DNA of 39,009 bases from an uncultured Bacilli bacterium (GTDB lineage: Bacteria > Bacillota_I > Bacilli_A > RF39 > UBA660), in assembly GCA_947625395.1 (NCBI GenBank), contig CANQOD010000001.1:1-39009 (forward strand), given 5' to 3'. The position numbers and the translations under genes are program-made. Below, one piece after another: positions 7,015 through 16,608 of this stretch; within the stretch, counting starts at the first letter, position 1; every line of letters starts with the position of its first letter. Below the pieces are notes generated by a model that did no database searches, was not told the origin of the DNA, and saw only the letters and a program-made list of their open reading frames with translations.

Positions 7015-9921
7015 ATGAAAGATTTTGTGCATGCGAAAAAATTGCGAATTTTATGTTTATTGCTATTAGGAGGATGCATTGCTTTTTGCTGTTGTTTTTT
7101 CTTTTTGAGTCAAAATCCGGAAACATTTCATGATATGATTGTTGAATTTGTTGCTTACACAAAGACAAATAAATCCGTGGAAATCAACTGCTTTTGGTTC
7201 GTGACAGGAGTGGGCGTTCTTCTTTTAGTACTTGATTTTCTAAGAGATTTGTATCGGAAGAAAAAAGAAGAAAAGGAGAAAGTAGTGACGCCTTTTTTTG
7301 CTGTTGTGGTAACGATGATAACGGTGTTAGTGGGACATTACATCTTTACGATGACAACGCTTCCATTTGTGTTACTTGCTTTATGTTTGCTACTCCTTGC
7401 CCATAAGTGCATTCCTGGCAAAGAAGCGCATACACTGGTTGCTTTTTGTTTTCTTTTTTATGCTTTCTATGGTGTCTTTGTTTTCATCAATCATTTTGTT
7501 GAAGTTGCTGTTCAAAAAGAGTTGCTTTTCATTGCTTCTTTTTTAGTTACATTATGGTGTGTTTGTAAAGAAGAGAAAAAGGATATTTTAAGAAAACTCA
7601 TTTTAGTTGCCCAAATTCCGATTTCTTTGCCATTTCTTAATTTTCTTGTCGACAAGTATCTTTATCAAGGCAAGATGATGACACTTCCTCAGCCTTTCTT
7701 TGCTGCCCTTGTTTTTTGGAGTATACTCCTTGGGGTGATGGTCTTTAATCTCGTTCACTTGTTCCGTACTTGGAAAAAGAAAGATGCAACTTTAGACCAG
7801 CTTATCGCACTTCCATCCATTTTGACTATTTTTATGCTCAATTCTATTCAGGGAACGATTTATGGTACCGCAAATCTGATTACGATTCCTGATTATCATC
7901 ATCCAGGAGAAAATATTCAAGCGTTCCATCAGATATTTTTAAAAGGACAAACGCCGTATCAAACTTATATTCCTGTTTCAGGACTCTTTTCTGTCGTTAT
8001 CGGTTTTCTCTTGGAGCTCTGTGGAGGGGTGATGACGCATTATAAAAGCGCACTTGTTCTATTTGAATTGTTTTTCTCATTGATTACCATTTGGCTTGTA
8101 AGCCGACATCTTTCTAAAACAGAGAGCCTTTTGTTCTCGATGCTTGTCTTACTTGTCAGTTATAATCGCATCAGTCTTATCATGGCCATTCTTTTGATTC
8201 TGTTGTTCCCTCGACTGATTGCCAATAAGAATTGTTGGTTAAAAGTTTGGTTATGGCTCTGCTTTTTAGGAGGACTTTATTATCCGCTCTATGGCGCCGC
8301 AGTTTTATTAGGAACGCTTCCTTTTGGCATTGGCCAGTTCATTGGTTATTTAAAGTCTACAGATTTTAAAAAGCAACGCAAGCAAGTTTCCTTTTATGTT
8401 TGGTGGGGAGTTACATTGCTTCCGATTGTCCTTTGTATTCCCTTGCTCATTCGCATGTTAAAGCATACCATGACCTATTCTGGTCAATCGCTTTTAGCAG
8501 ACAGTATTTCTGTCTTTACGCAAGAATTGCCTGAGGGATTCTTACAAATTTTAGGACCAGGCAAATTGCTTGCTCAATTGTGCTATTGGTGTCTTCGTTA
8601 TGTCATTCCGGCTGGTGCGATATGGTTATTTACGTTGCTGTTATTAGGCTTGTTCTCTTCTTGTAAGAGTAAAAAAGATGTTTGGCAAAAAATCCAAACA
8701 CCAGCATTCTTATTACTCCCCGCAGGTCTATTCATTTTAGCAGTTTCTTATACGTTTACATTGATGCGGGCAGATTATCAGATGCTGTTATCACGAACAG
8801 GCAATATTATCACCATTGTCTGTGGGATGATTTATCTCATTATTGTCTTTAAAAACTATCAGAAAAGTTTATTTTATCCGATTACCTTTGGCGTTGTTTT
8901 AAGTATTTTAATCCAACTTGGTTCGTCACCGCTGACAATGGAAAAATATCAACTTGTTCATCATTACAATGTTCCAAGTGACTATACTTATGTAGAAGAG
9001 GGGGATTTACCAAGAATTGGAACTGGTTTTGTTTCTACAAAAGTATCTTATTTAACTTCGAAAGATGGGGAAGAATATACCATCGAAAATATGAAGCAAT
9101 TACACGATACTGCCCAAAAATTATTGCAGTATGACCCTGATTTAAGTTTTGTTCTTTATGGGCCACTTGCCCTTTATTATATTTTAGATTTGAAAACAGT
9201 TTCGCAACCCTCCATTGCCGCAATCAAATCGAAAAAAACATCAGAGGAATTTATTGAAGTGGTGAAACGGGAAAAGCCTGTGATTGGAAGATATCTTGCC
9301 GATACGCTTGCCAATTATTATATTTATCATTATTTAATGACGACCGATGATTATCAATATTCGAGTGAATATGATGTCTTCTTACCAACGGAATTGTATC
9401 AAAAGATTGATGGACAAAAAGAGGGAGAATGGAAGTGTGCCTCTCAGATAAAAACGAATGATTTAGGAAAAGCACCTGCTTCTTTAGGAGAATCTTATCA
9501 AACATTGAAGAAAAATTTTAAAGAAGTGAAGATGCAATATCAAGTCAAGACAAATCGGGATGAAAAAACAGCATCTTATACGTATCAATTTACCACTCCT
9601 ATTCAAAAAGATGAGGTCGATTTTCTCTATCTAGAAGTGGATACGAATCGAGATTTTTACAATGAAAAATCGCTGCGCAATCGTTTACAAATTGACCTGA
9701 CCAATATGGACATTCCAGTGACTGTTTCCTGGGGTGGAGAAGAAAAAATAACGGCGCTATTGAGTCGTGGACGCCTCCTCATTGGCTTAGGAGTTGATTG
9801 TGACTGGTTACTTCAAAGTCATTCATCCTTACAAATTCAAATCGAGGGAATAGAACCACAATATCAAGTGGCGATAAAGAAAATGCAATTTTTGAAATTA
9901 AAAGAAGCAAAAGGGAAATAA
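7015..9921 (+). CDS. Large polytopic membrane protein, GT-C glycosyltransferase-like (paralog 1)
   Basis: About 968 residues. The first ~620 hold roughly a dozen hydrophobic helices; the last ~340 are soluble, beta-rich and probably outside the membrane. Between helices is 'HHPGENIQAFHQIF' then 'KGQTPYQTYIPVSGL', resembling the first outer loop of lipid-phosphosugar-dependent GT-C enzymes, where an acidic residue is catalytic. That assignment is inference; no named family is recognised. The next gene is a paralog of similar length. The start at 7015 is preferred over 7003 because GGGGGA at 7005-7010 fits it, and the product then begins MKDFVHAKK, matching MKSFVHLKK of the paralog. It is probably cotranscribed with the exporter and may decorate the exported polymer. 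Confidence 0.75.
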   Translation: MKDFVHAKKLRILCLLLLGGCIAFCCCFFFLSQNPETFHDMIVEFVAYTKTNKSVEINCFWFVTGVGVLLLVLDFLRDLYRKKKEEKEKVVTPFFAVVVTMITVLVGHYIFTMTTLPFVLLALCLLLLAHKCIPGKEAHTLVAFCFLFYAFYGVFVFINHFVEVAVQKELLFIASFLVTLWCVCKEEKKDILRKLILVAQIPISLPFLNFLVDKYLYQGKMMTLPQPFFAALVFWSILLGVMVFNLVHLFRTWKKKDATLDQLIALPSILTIFMLNSIQGTIYGTANLITIPDYHHPGENIQAFHQIFLKGQTPYQTYIPVSGLFSVVIGFLLELCGGVMTHYKSALVLFELFFSLITIWLVSRHLSKTESLLFSMLVLLVSYNRISLIMAILLILLFPRLIANKNCWLKVWLWLCFLGGLYYPLYGAAVLLGTLPFGIGQFIGYLKSTDFKKQRKQVSFYVWWGVTLLPIVLCIPLLIRMLKHTMTYSGQSLLADSISVFTQELPEGFLQILGPGKLLAQLCYWCLRYVIPAGAIWLFTLLLLGLFSSCKSKKDVWQKIQTPAFLLLPAGLFILAVSYTFTLMRADYQMLLSRTGNIITIVCGMIYLIIVFKNYQKSLFYPITFGVVLSILIQLGSSPLTMEKYQLVHHYNVPSDYTYVEEGDLPRIGTGFVSTKVSYLTSKDGEEYTIENMKQLHDTAQKLLQYDPDLSFVLYGPLALYYILDLKTVSQPSIAAIKSKKTSEEFIEVVKREKPVIGRYLADTLANYYIYHYLMTTDDYQYSSEYDVFLPTELYQKIDGQKEGEWKCASQIKTNDLGKAPASLGESYQTLKKNFKEVKMQYQVKTNRDEKTASYTYQFTTPIQKDEVDFLYLEVDTNRDFYNEKSLRNRLQIDLTNMDIPVTVSWGGEEKITALLSRGRLLIGLGVDCDWLLQSHSSLQIQIEGIEPQYQVAIKKMQFLKLKEAKGK

Positions 9922-9930
9922 GGAGGCCTT

Positions 9931-12810
9931 ATGAAAAGTTTTGTACACTTAAAAAAAATAAAAATATTGGGTGTTTTATTTGCCTTTGGGATGCTAGGAA
10001 TGGCTCTTTGTTTTTTACTTGCAGGCCAAACACCAGAAACGTTTCATGATATCATTGCTGAAGCCTTAGTGATTTTAAAAAATAATAAATCTATGGAGCT
10101 CAATTGCTTTTGGATAATTGTCTTCGTTGGCAGTTTCGTTTTACTGATAGATATGATTCGAACAAGGAAAAAGAGAAGAGAAGAGAAACAACCAGTTTTT
10201 TCTTCTTTCTCGCTGGTTCTTTTAGCACTTGCAACTGGAATGGTTCTCTATTATTTCTTGACGATGCATGTTCCTCTTTTCCTTTTAACCACTTTCTTTC
10301 TTTTATTACTATCGCACCACTTTCTGAAAGGAAAAGAAGCAAAAATTTGTCTGATAAATTGTTTTTTATTTTATTTCTTCTATGGTGGACTGAGCTTGCT
10401 TAATTTTTCTTTTCATGCGCTTTTTATTTCGAAAGAATTCTTATTGCTCCTTTCTTTCCTTATTACTTTATGTCTTTTGAAATTAGAGCAAAAGAAGCCT
10501 ATTTTAGAGAATTGTATTCTCTTGAGTCAAACTACAATTCCACTCATTCTTTTGAATTATTTAGTGGATTGTTATCAATATCAAGGGCAAGAAATCCATG
10601 TTCCACTTCCATTTTTTGCAAAGCTTTTCTTTGGAACCTTACTGCTTAGTTTTCTTGTTTACAATTTTTATTATCTTTATAAAAACTGGAGTCGAAAAGA
10701 AAAAAATATCAATCAACTTCTGTCATTTGCAACCATCATCACAATTTTTATCATCCATTCGGTTTCCATGAATACCAGTGCGATTTTACCAACTGATTTA
10801 CATCACACAGGTGAAAATATTCAGGCTTTTCATCAAATTTTTAGTAAAGGACAGATTCCTTATCAAAACTACATTCCTGTATCGGGTCTTTATTCCGTCT
10901 GCGTTGGTTTTATTTTAGAACTTTGTGGTGGCGTTATGATGCATTATAATGTTGCGGTTGCGATTTATACAACGATTTTTGCCATTCTTACCATTGTTTT
11001 AATTCACTGTCATTTAGACAAAAAAGCAACTTTATTATTGAGTCTATTGTTTCTTTTTGTAAACTATAACCGCGTTTATCTCATTTTAATCTCATTGCTG
11101 ATTTTATTATTACCTAAGCTACGAGCAAAAAAGAATTTGTGGTTAAAGGTTTGGATATGGTTATGCTTTTTAGGAGGACTTTATTATCCCGTTTATGGCG
11201 TGTCAGTTTTACTTGGAACTTTGCCATTTGCCCTTTATCAAATGATTAGTTTCATTCGTTCTAAAGATGGAAAAAGCAAGTTACATACTTTCCGGTTTTA
11301 TCTCGAATGGTTTGTTGTGCTTCTACCAATCTTCTTGGCAGTTCCTATCTTGTTGCACTTACTCAAACATCTTTTAGTCTACTCTTCACAATCCTTATTG
11401 GCAGAGGGTGCGTCTGTTTTTGCCCAAGAAGTGCCTGAGGGATTATTCCAAATTTTTGGTGGAGGACAATTTCTTGCCAAATTAGTCTATTATTGTTTAC
11501 GTTATATGATTCCTGCTTTAGCGATTTGGATTTTTGTTCTCTTACTCTTACAGTTTTTTCAAGATTGCAAGCACAAGAAAGATGTTTTTAAAATTTTTGC
11601 TCATCCGAAATTTTTCTTAGTTGTTTCAGGACTTCTCCTTTTATTAGTAGGGTATCATTTTACCCTTTTACGTGCTGATTCGGGACGATTATTATCACGA
11701 ACTGGCTATTTAATTGAAATTGTTTGTGGCATTTTGTTTTTCATGATTACAGTTCGATATGAGCGTCCGAATCCTTTCTCAGCCATTGTCCTTGGAATAA
11801 TGGTGGCCATCTTGGCTGTACTGGGTGATTCGCCTATTACATTTCCAAATTATACGCTTCAAGCCCATTATACGATTGAAGAGGACTATCAGTTGATTGA
11901 AAATAGTCCACTTCCAAGACTGGGAACTGGCTTTGTTTTGAAAGAAGATGCCTACTTTACCGTGTTATCCAAGAAAATTACCTTTCAAGAATTAAATACC
12001 TTATCTAACAATGCCCAAAAATTGCTTCAATATAATCCGGATTTAAAATTTGTTTTATATGGACCTTTGGCAGCTTACTATATTTTAGATTTAACAACAA
12101 CTGCACAGCCATCCATTTATGCGATTAAGAGTCAAGAAGCAAGCGAAGAGTTTTTAACGATAATTCAAAAAGAAAAGCCTGTTGTGGGTACGTTTATTGC
12201 GAATGCAGAACAGAGCTATTATATTTATCATTATTTAATGACAACGGATGATTATCTTTATGCAGAAGAATATGAGGCTTTTTTACCTAGAGAACTTTAT
12301 CAGAAGATTTATGGAAATACGGTAGGGAGTGATAAACGTCTTGCCAACTTCACCATTGCTGATTTAGGTGTTTCATCGTCTGTGTTTGGTAATTCTTATG
12401 AAGCTTTAAAAACAAGATTTACGAAAGTCCAACCAACAATGCAGTCTATTTGTACGCGACAAGATAAATTGTATACATGTACCTATACGTTTTCAAAAGC
12501 ACTTGCCAAAGAAGAGGTTGATTTTCTCTATTTGGAAGTTGATACCAATCGTGATTTGTACAATGAAAGGGCATTTGCAAATCTTTTGCGCATTGACTTT
12601 ACCAATTCAGATATCCCTGTGAAAGTCACGTGGGGGGGGGAAGAAATAAAATGTTTATTATTCCAAGGAAAACTTTTGATTGCACTTGGAGTGAATAGTG
12701 ATTGGTTGTTATCAGATAAAGAGAAGATTTCAATTCAAATCGAGGGAATCGAACCGCAATATCAAGTGGCGATTTCCAAAATCGAATTTTTAAAACTGAA
12801 AACAGCATAG
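9931..12810 (+). CDS. Large polytopic membrane protein, GT-C glycosyltransferase-like (paralog 2), with G9 tract
   Basis: 959 residues, a tandem paralog of the preceding gene, which ends nine bases upstream. It has the same plan: many helices up to about residue 620, then a soluble C-terminal domain. The 'HHTGENIQAFHQIF' and 'YIPVSGLYS' loop and the C-terminal 'EVDFLYLEVDTNRDLYNE' and 'IQIEGIEPQYQVAI' segments are shared. Codons 901-904 contain nine consecutive G bases (12632-12640). In the paralog the same Trp-Gly-Gly is written with an interrupting T. One extra G would lead to a stop about 22 codons on; one lost G would give a stop within six codons. Either removes the final ~55 residues. 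Function (side-chain sugar transfer outside the cell) is inference. Confidence 0.75.
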   Translation: MKSFVHLKKIKILGVLFAFGMLGMALCFLLAGQTPETFHDIIAEALVILKNNKSMELNCFWIIVFVGSFVLLIDMIRTRKKRREEKQPVFSSFSLVLLALATGMVLYYFLTMHVPLFLLTTFFLLLLSHHFLKGKEAKICLINCFLFYFFYGGLSLLNFSFHALFISKEFLLLLSFLITLCLLKLEQKKPILENCILLSQTTIPLILLNYLVDCYQYQGQEIHVPLPFFAKLFFGTLLLSFLVYNFYYLYKNWSRKEKNINQLLSFATIITIFIIHSVSMNTSAILPTDLHHTGENIQAFHQIFSKGQIPYQNYIPVSGLYSVCVGFILELCGGVMMHYNVAVAIYTTIFAILTIVLIHCHLDKKATLLLSLLFLFVNYNRVYLILISLLILLLPKLRAKKNLWLKVWIWLCFLGGLYYPVYGVSVLLGTLPFALYQMISFIRSKDGKSKLHTFRFYLEWFVVLLPIFLAVPILLHLLKHLLVYSSQSLLAEGASVFAQEVPEGLFQIFGGGQFLAKLVYYCLRYMIPALAIWIFVLLLLQFFQDCKHKKDVFKIFAHPKFFLVVSGLLLLLVGYHFTLLRADSGRLLSRTGYLIEIVCGILFFMITVRYERPNPFSAIVLGIMVAILAVLGDSPITFPNYTLQAHYTIEEDYQLIENSPLPRLGTGFVLKEDAYFTVLSKKITFQELNTLSNNAQKLLQYNPDLKFVLYGPLAAYYILDLTTTAQPSIYAIKSQEASEEFLTIIQKEKPVVGTFIANAEQSYYIYHYLMTTDDYLYAEEYEAFLPRELYQKIYGNTVGSDKRLANFTIADLGVSSSVFGNSYEALKTRFTKVQPTMQSICTRQDKLYTCTYTFSKALAKEEVDFLYLEVDTNRDLYNERAFANLLRIDFTNSDIPVKVTWGGEEIKCLLFQGKLLIALGVNSDWLLSDKEKISIQIEGIEPQYQVAISKIEFLKLKTA
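12632..12640 (+). repeat. G9 homopolymer tract inside a coding sequence
   Basis: Nine consecutive G bases within the GT-C-like paralog 2 gene, encoding Trp-Gly-Gly and the first base of Glu. In this AT-rich DNA such a run is exceptional and prone to polymerase slippage. Both single-base length changes put a stop codon shortly downstream. Confidence 0.9.
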
Positions 12811-12836
12811 AACGTCAAATTTTGTCAAGTGATTAT

Positions 12837-12880
12837 AAAAAGAGAAAAGATATCAAAAATCTATCTCTTTTTCTTTTTAT
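12837..12880 (+). terminator. Probable terminator of the exporter/GT-C operon
   Basis: AAAAAGAGA at 12837-12845 pairs perfectly with TCTCTTTTT at 12864-12872 around an AT-rich loop, followed by a T-rich stretch to 12880. The stem is AT-rich and so probably moderate in strength. It lies between the stop at 12810 and the -10 element of the next gene. Confidence 0.5.
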
Positions 12881-12886
12881 TTATTG

Positions 12887-12892
12887 TATAAT
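12887..12892 (+). promoter_or_regulatory. -10 element upstream of the cell-wall hydrolase gene
   Basis: TATAAT at 12887-12892, about 28 bases before the preferred start at 12920. No convincing -35 is visible 16 to 18 bases upstream, where the sequence is the T-rich arm of the preceding hairpin. Confidence 0.45.
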
Positions 12893-12919
12893 AAAAGTAA
12901 GAATGTGGAGGGAAGATGT

Positions 12920-15900
12920 ATGAAAAATGCGAAAAAAATCATCCTATTTATCATCATAATGAGTTTCTTTTATCTTGCTCCAAAAAGCGTTTTTGCTTAT
13001 TCGAAATCAGACTATGCAGGAAGAGGACTTTGTGGGAATTTTGAAGTTGCTGGATTTCATAGTGATGGACAAATTGTGAAAGTTTCTTGTGCGAATACAT
13101 TCCAAGAAGCCAAAAATTATATGCAGTCAAATGGGGCAGACGATTTGGCTATTTTAACGAAAATAAATGGTGTGACAACAGTGATAGATGCCAATGTGGC
13201 TTTGGTAGAATTGCATCAAAATCCCATCCAGGATACGTTTGATATTTATACCCAGCCAACCCTTTCTTTTGCACATACTTACATGTCTACATCTTACTCC
13301 GGTGATGATGCAGTTTTATTAGATAGTTCTACTTCGCCCATGGGATATGTTGCGAAAATTTTAGTCAATGACCGAACGGGTTGGGTTTTAGAAGAGAATT
13401 ATGAGATTGTTCCAATTACTTGGGTCAAATCAAGTAGTTATTATCAAATCTCCAACGATTCTATCTATCACCACTATGTTTCCGATATGCATGCTTCGAA
13501 AGAGGGGACTTATGGAACGACGATTGGTCCAAAACCTACGATGCTTAGTAATGGCAAATATTATAGTTATGATGGACACTATTTTTATACGGATTTAACA
13601 ACTATGATTAAAGATAATAGAGCCGGTAATCACAATCATGCTGTCAATAAAAATGAAGCTTATTATAATTATTACATGTATTTATCCAATCACACGAAAT
13701 CCAATTATTCCAGTGTGAACATTGATGAATATGTAAGAGATAACATTGGAACTGCCGGTGATGTTTATGGCATGACAGCTTATAGTTTTACTTCAAGACT
13801 TTATGGTAAGGGGGCGTTCTTCTATTATGCCCAAGAAAAATATGGCGTGAATGCACTTTTAGCATTCAGTTTAAGTCGAAATGAAACAGGCAATGGAAAG
13901 AGTAACTTAGCCGTCAATAAAAACAATGGGTTTGGTTTAAACGCAGTCGATTCAAATCCTTATGCGAATGCCAACCGTTATGCAAACTTTGCAAGCAGTA
14001 TTTTAGGATTCGCAGAAGATTGGGTTACCTATGGCTTTGTTGATGCGGAGAATTGGCGTTATTATGGGCCACAATTTGGAAATAAATTAAGTGGAATGAA
14101 TGTAAAATATGCTTCCGATGTTTATTGGAGCGAAAAAATGGCCTCTAATTATTATTCTTTTGACAAAGCAAAAGGAATGCAAGATTATAATTATTATCAA
14201 TTAGGGGTGACAACCGATAAAATCGATGCGAGAAAAGCACCCGCTCTTGGCAACAATGTTGTCTATGAATATCCGGAAGCAGAAGATGCTGTTGTGATTA
14301 TCGGAGAAGTACAAGGAGAGAATGTAGGCGGTAGTACAACCTGGTATAAGGTTATGAGTGATATCAATATTGATAACCAGTTCAACCGCATTACTTCAGG
14401 TCCTTATAACTGGAATGCATTTGTTTATGTTCCAGCTGCTTATATTAAAAAAATCAACACTGCAAAAAAAGGTTATGTATCTCCTAATTCCGCAGCAAGA
14501 TTCCCTGACAGTGAATATACGTATAAATTATTGATTGAAAATGGCGTTGTGACTCCACAAGTTGCTCTTTCAACAAGAGATGCAAACTTCTATCGTGACC
14601 CCTCTTTAACCTCTTTAAGAGGACAAGTGATGAAAAAGGACCGCTTTGTCGTTGTTTATGCGATAGCTTATGATAAAAATGGAGCTCCTGTTTCTTATTT
14701 AGTCACATCCGATTATATTGCCGACCAAAAAGAATGGGTGCGGGCGGATAGTTTACAATTTGTAAAGAGTACCTATGGAAGAGTCAGTGTTTCAGCCCTT
14801 TCTAATAACAATAATCCTTATGTAAAAGTTTATAAAGAAAAAAGTACTTCTAGTGAAGAAATTAGTGGTCAATATAACTATTCGATTGTTCCTGTCTTCC
14901 GTCAAGAGTTTGTCGGCAATCAAGCTTGGTTCCTCGTTCAAGCAGACGTGACGGGGGAGAAGCCAGTGAATGGTTGGGTGCTTGCGGGAACGAGTAATTC
15001 CTCTATTTCACTGGATGTGACCAATGTGCTTAATAATGCTCCTGTGATTTTAGCAGAAAACAAAACGATTGTACAAGGAAGCAAGTGGAATGCCAAAGAG
15101 GGTGTTACAGCGAATGACCAGGAAGATGGTGACCTTACGAGTCGTCTTCAAGTCACCAGTGATGGCGTACAACCAAACGTCGTTGGCACTTATCAAGTCA
15201 CTTATCAAGTGAAAGATAACTATGGTCAAACAGTGACAAAGACAATTACGGTGACTGTCACCCAAAATCAAAAGCCAGTGATTACTGCAGAGAATCGTCG
15301 AATTGAAGTGAACAGCGCTTTTGAACCATTGGATGATGTCAAAGCGATGGACCAAGAAGATGGGGACATTACGGACCGAATTGAAGTGACCCAAAATACA
15401 GTAGAACCATCAAAAACAGGTACTTATCAAGTGACCTATCAAGTCCAAGATAGCTTTCATCAGACAGTGACGAAAACAATCAAAGTCGATGTCGTTGAAG
15501 ACATTGATGCGCCAGTTGAAGAAACAGGCAACTTCTATTTCGAGTATTTAAAAGAAGTAGATGGACAACTAGAGATAAAAGGATACCATGCGATTGATGG
15601 AGTCGTTCCAAAAGAAAAACAAAAAGTGACTTTTGAATTGCTTCTTGAAAATATTCTAACGGGTGAAATTACGAAACAGTCCCTTTCTCAAATCACTGAC
15701 CCTAAAGAGATGAGCGTTAAAGTTTATGCCAAAGACGGAAAAGATTATACGTATTCATGGTTCAAGGGTGCAATTGATATCGATGCTTTAGATGATGGGG
15801 ACTATCGGATGTATATTCAAACAACGATTGATAAAACATACGCAAAAACGCTTGTCAACAACTTGTTCTTTATGCCACAAGTGACCATGTATCAAGCAGA

Positions 15901-16444
15901 GAAATCAGTGACGACCCATAATGATTATTTAGATGATAATATTGCTTTAGAGTTGATTGTTCGTCAAGAAGCGATTGCTGAAAAAACAGCTGATAGTGTA
16001 AGAAATATGTATAATCAATTTAATCAACTTGAATTTGTGGATGGAAAACTCCGTATGCAAGGTCTTTCATATTCATATGGAATGAATCTTGCGAAAGAAC
16101 AACAAGTGAAAAGAGAGATTATCTTTGAAAATACGAAAACATATCAAAAATATCGCTTCAATGCGGGCAGCATTACGAATGGACCTTTTTCAATTGGAAA
16201 TACGTTAAAAGATAATTTGGATAAGACACGGTCTTGGTTTGATACAACAATTGATTTAAGCAAGCTTGAAAAAGGAAACTATGCGATTTACATTGCGACT
16301 GAAAGCAATATGAAAGACTATGATGAATTAACTGAGTTGCTTTTCCGTTCCGTTGACCATATTAAATGGGAGGGAGAAGAGAGAACTTATCAATTTGTCT
16401 TTGATAAAGACATTCGGTATCGCATTGAATTAAATGTACAATAA
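12920..16444 (+). CDS. Secreted cell-wall hydrolase with glucosaminidase-like domain and repeated wall modules
   Basis: About 1174 residues. A signal peptide (basic MKNAKK, hydrophobic core, likely cleavage after 'KSVFA' at residue 26) directs export. Around residues 280-450 is a glucosaminidase-like domain ('LSRNETGNGKS', probable catalytic Glu322, then 'NNGFGLNAVDSNP'), expected to cut peptidoglycan glycan strands. SH3-like wall-binding segments follow. Two 78-residue Ig-like repeats of DUF5011 type ('GTYQVTYQV') lie at about 708-863, and two larger related modules fill the C-terminus. There is no LPXTG sorting signal. The start at 12920 is chosen because GGAGGG (12907-12912) precedes it and the signal peptide then begins correctly; an upstream TTG at 12884 overlaps the -10 box. 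Its place in a glycan locus suggests it binds or remodels wall carrying that polymer. Confidence 0.82.
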   Translation: MKNAKKIILFIIIMSFFYLAPKSVFAYSKSDYAGRGLCGNFEVAGFHSDGQIVKVSCANTFQEAKNYMQSNGADDLAILTKINGVTTVIDANVALVELHQNPIQDTFDIYTQPTLSFAHTYMSTSYSGDDAVLLDSSTSPMGYVAKILVNDRTGWVLEENYEIVPITWVKSSSYYQISNDSIYHHYVSDMHASKEGTYGTTIGPKPTMLSNGKYYSYDGHYFYTDLTTMIKDNRAGNHNHAVNKNEAYYNYYMYLSNHTKSNYSSVNIDEYVRDNIGTAGDVYGMTAYSFTSRLYGKGAFFYYAQEKYGVNALLAFSLSRNETGNGKSNLAVNKNNGFGLNAVDSNPYANANRYANFASSILGFAEDWVTYGFVDAENWRYYGPQFGNKLSGMNVKYASDVYWSEKMASNYYSFDKAKGMQDYNYYQLGVTTDKIDARKAPALGNNVVYEYPEAEDAVVIIGEVQGENVGGSTTWYKVMSDINIDNQFNRITSGPYNWNAFVYVPAAYIKKINTAKKGYVSPNSAARFPDSEYTYKLLIENGVVTPQVALSTRDANFYRDPSLTSLRGQVMKKDRFVVVYAIAYDKNGAPVSYLVTSDYIADQKEWVRADSLQFVKSTYGRVSVSALSNNNNPYVKVYKEKSTSSEEISGQYNYSIVPVFRQEFVGNQAWFLVQADVTGEKPVNGWVLAGTSNSSISLDVTNVLNNAPVILAENKTIVQGSKWNAKEGVTANDQEDGDLTSRLQVTSDGVQPNVVGTYQVTYQVKDNYGQTVTKTITVTVTQNQKPVITAENRRIEVNSAFEPLDDVKAMDQEDGDITDRIEVTQNTVEPSKTGTYQVTYQVQDSFHQTVTKTIKVDVVEDIDAPVEETGNFYFEYLKEVDGQLEIKGYHAIDGVVPKEKQKVTFELLLENILTGEITKQSLSQITDPKEMSVKVYAKDGKDYTYSWFKGAIDIDALDDGDYRMYIQTTIDKTYAKTLVNNLFFMPQVTMYQAEKSVTTHNDYLDDNIALELIVRQEAIAEKTADSVRNMYNQFNQLEFVDGKLRMQGLSYSYGMNLAKEQQVKREIIFENTKTYQKYRFNAGSITNGPFSIGNTLKDNLDKTRSWFDTTIDLSKLEKGNYAIYIATESNMKDYDELTELLFRSVDHIKWEGEERTYQFVFDKDIRYRIELNVQ
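15041..15508 (+). repeat. Two tandem 234-bp repeats encoding Ig-like modules
   Basis: Units 15041-15274 and 15275-15508 have an exact 234-base (78-codon) period. Both encode Pro-Val-Ile at the start, 'DQEDGD' in the middle and 'GTYQVTYQV' near the end. They are diverged rather than identical, so this is an old domain duplication in the wall hydrolase. Confidence 0.85.
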
Positions 16445-16496
16445 AAGGAAGCAAGTTCACTTTGACGAGAACATACTTCCTTTGAAATTAGGAGAA

Positions 16497-16527
16497 AGAT
16501 TGATAGTTGGATATCAATCTTTTTTTT
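16497..16527 (+). terminator. Rho-independent terminator after the wall hydrolase gene
   Basis: AGATTGATA at 16497-16505 pairs perfectly with TATCAATCT at 16512-16520 around a six-base loop GTTGGA, followed directly by seven more T bases. It isolates the hydrolase gene from the downstream phase-variable promoter. Confidence 0.88.
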
Positions 16528-16608
16528 GAAAAAAAATAAGAAAAAGTAAAAAGAAAAACATTTCAATAAAAAATCGTCGAATTTCCTCGAAAAAATTGCA
16601 AATTCCTA

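Noticed and set aside
10100..10403. Open frames in other phases inside the GT-C-like genes and elsewhere
   Set aside because: They lack ribosome sites and plausible protein composition and lie wholly inside well-supported genes.
12884..12919. In-frame TTG start 36 bases upstream of the wall hydrolase ATG
   Set aside because: It overlaps the -10 box and adds a polar extension before the signal peptide; the ATG at 12920 has GGAGGG at good spacing.
16444..16483. Eight-base inverted repeat AAAGGAAG/CTTCCTTT
   Set aside because: The loop is 24 bases with no T-run; the real terminator follows at 16497-16527.
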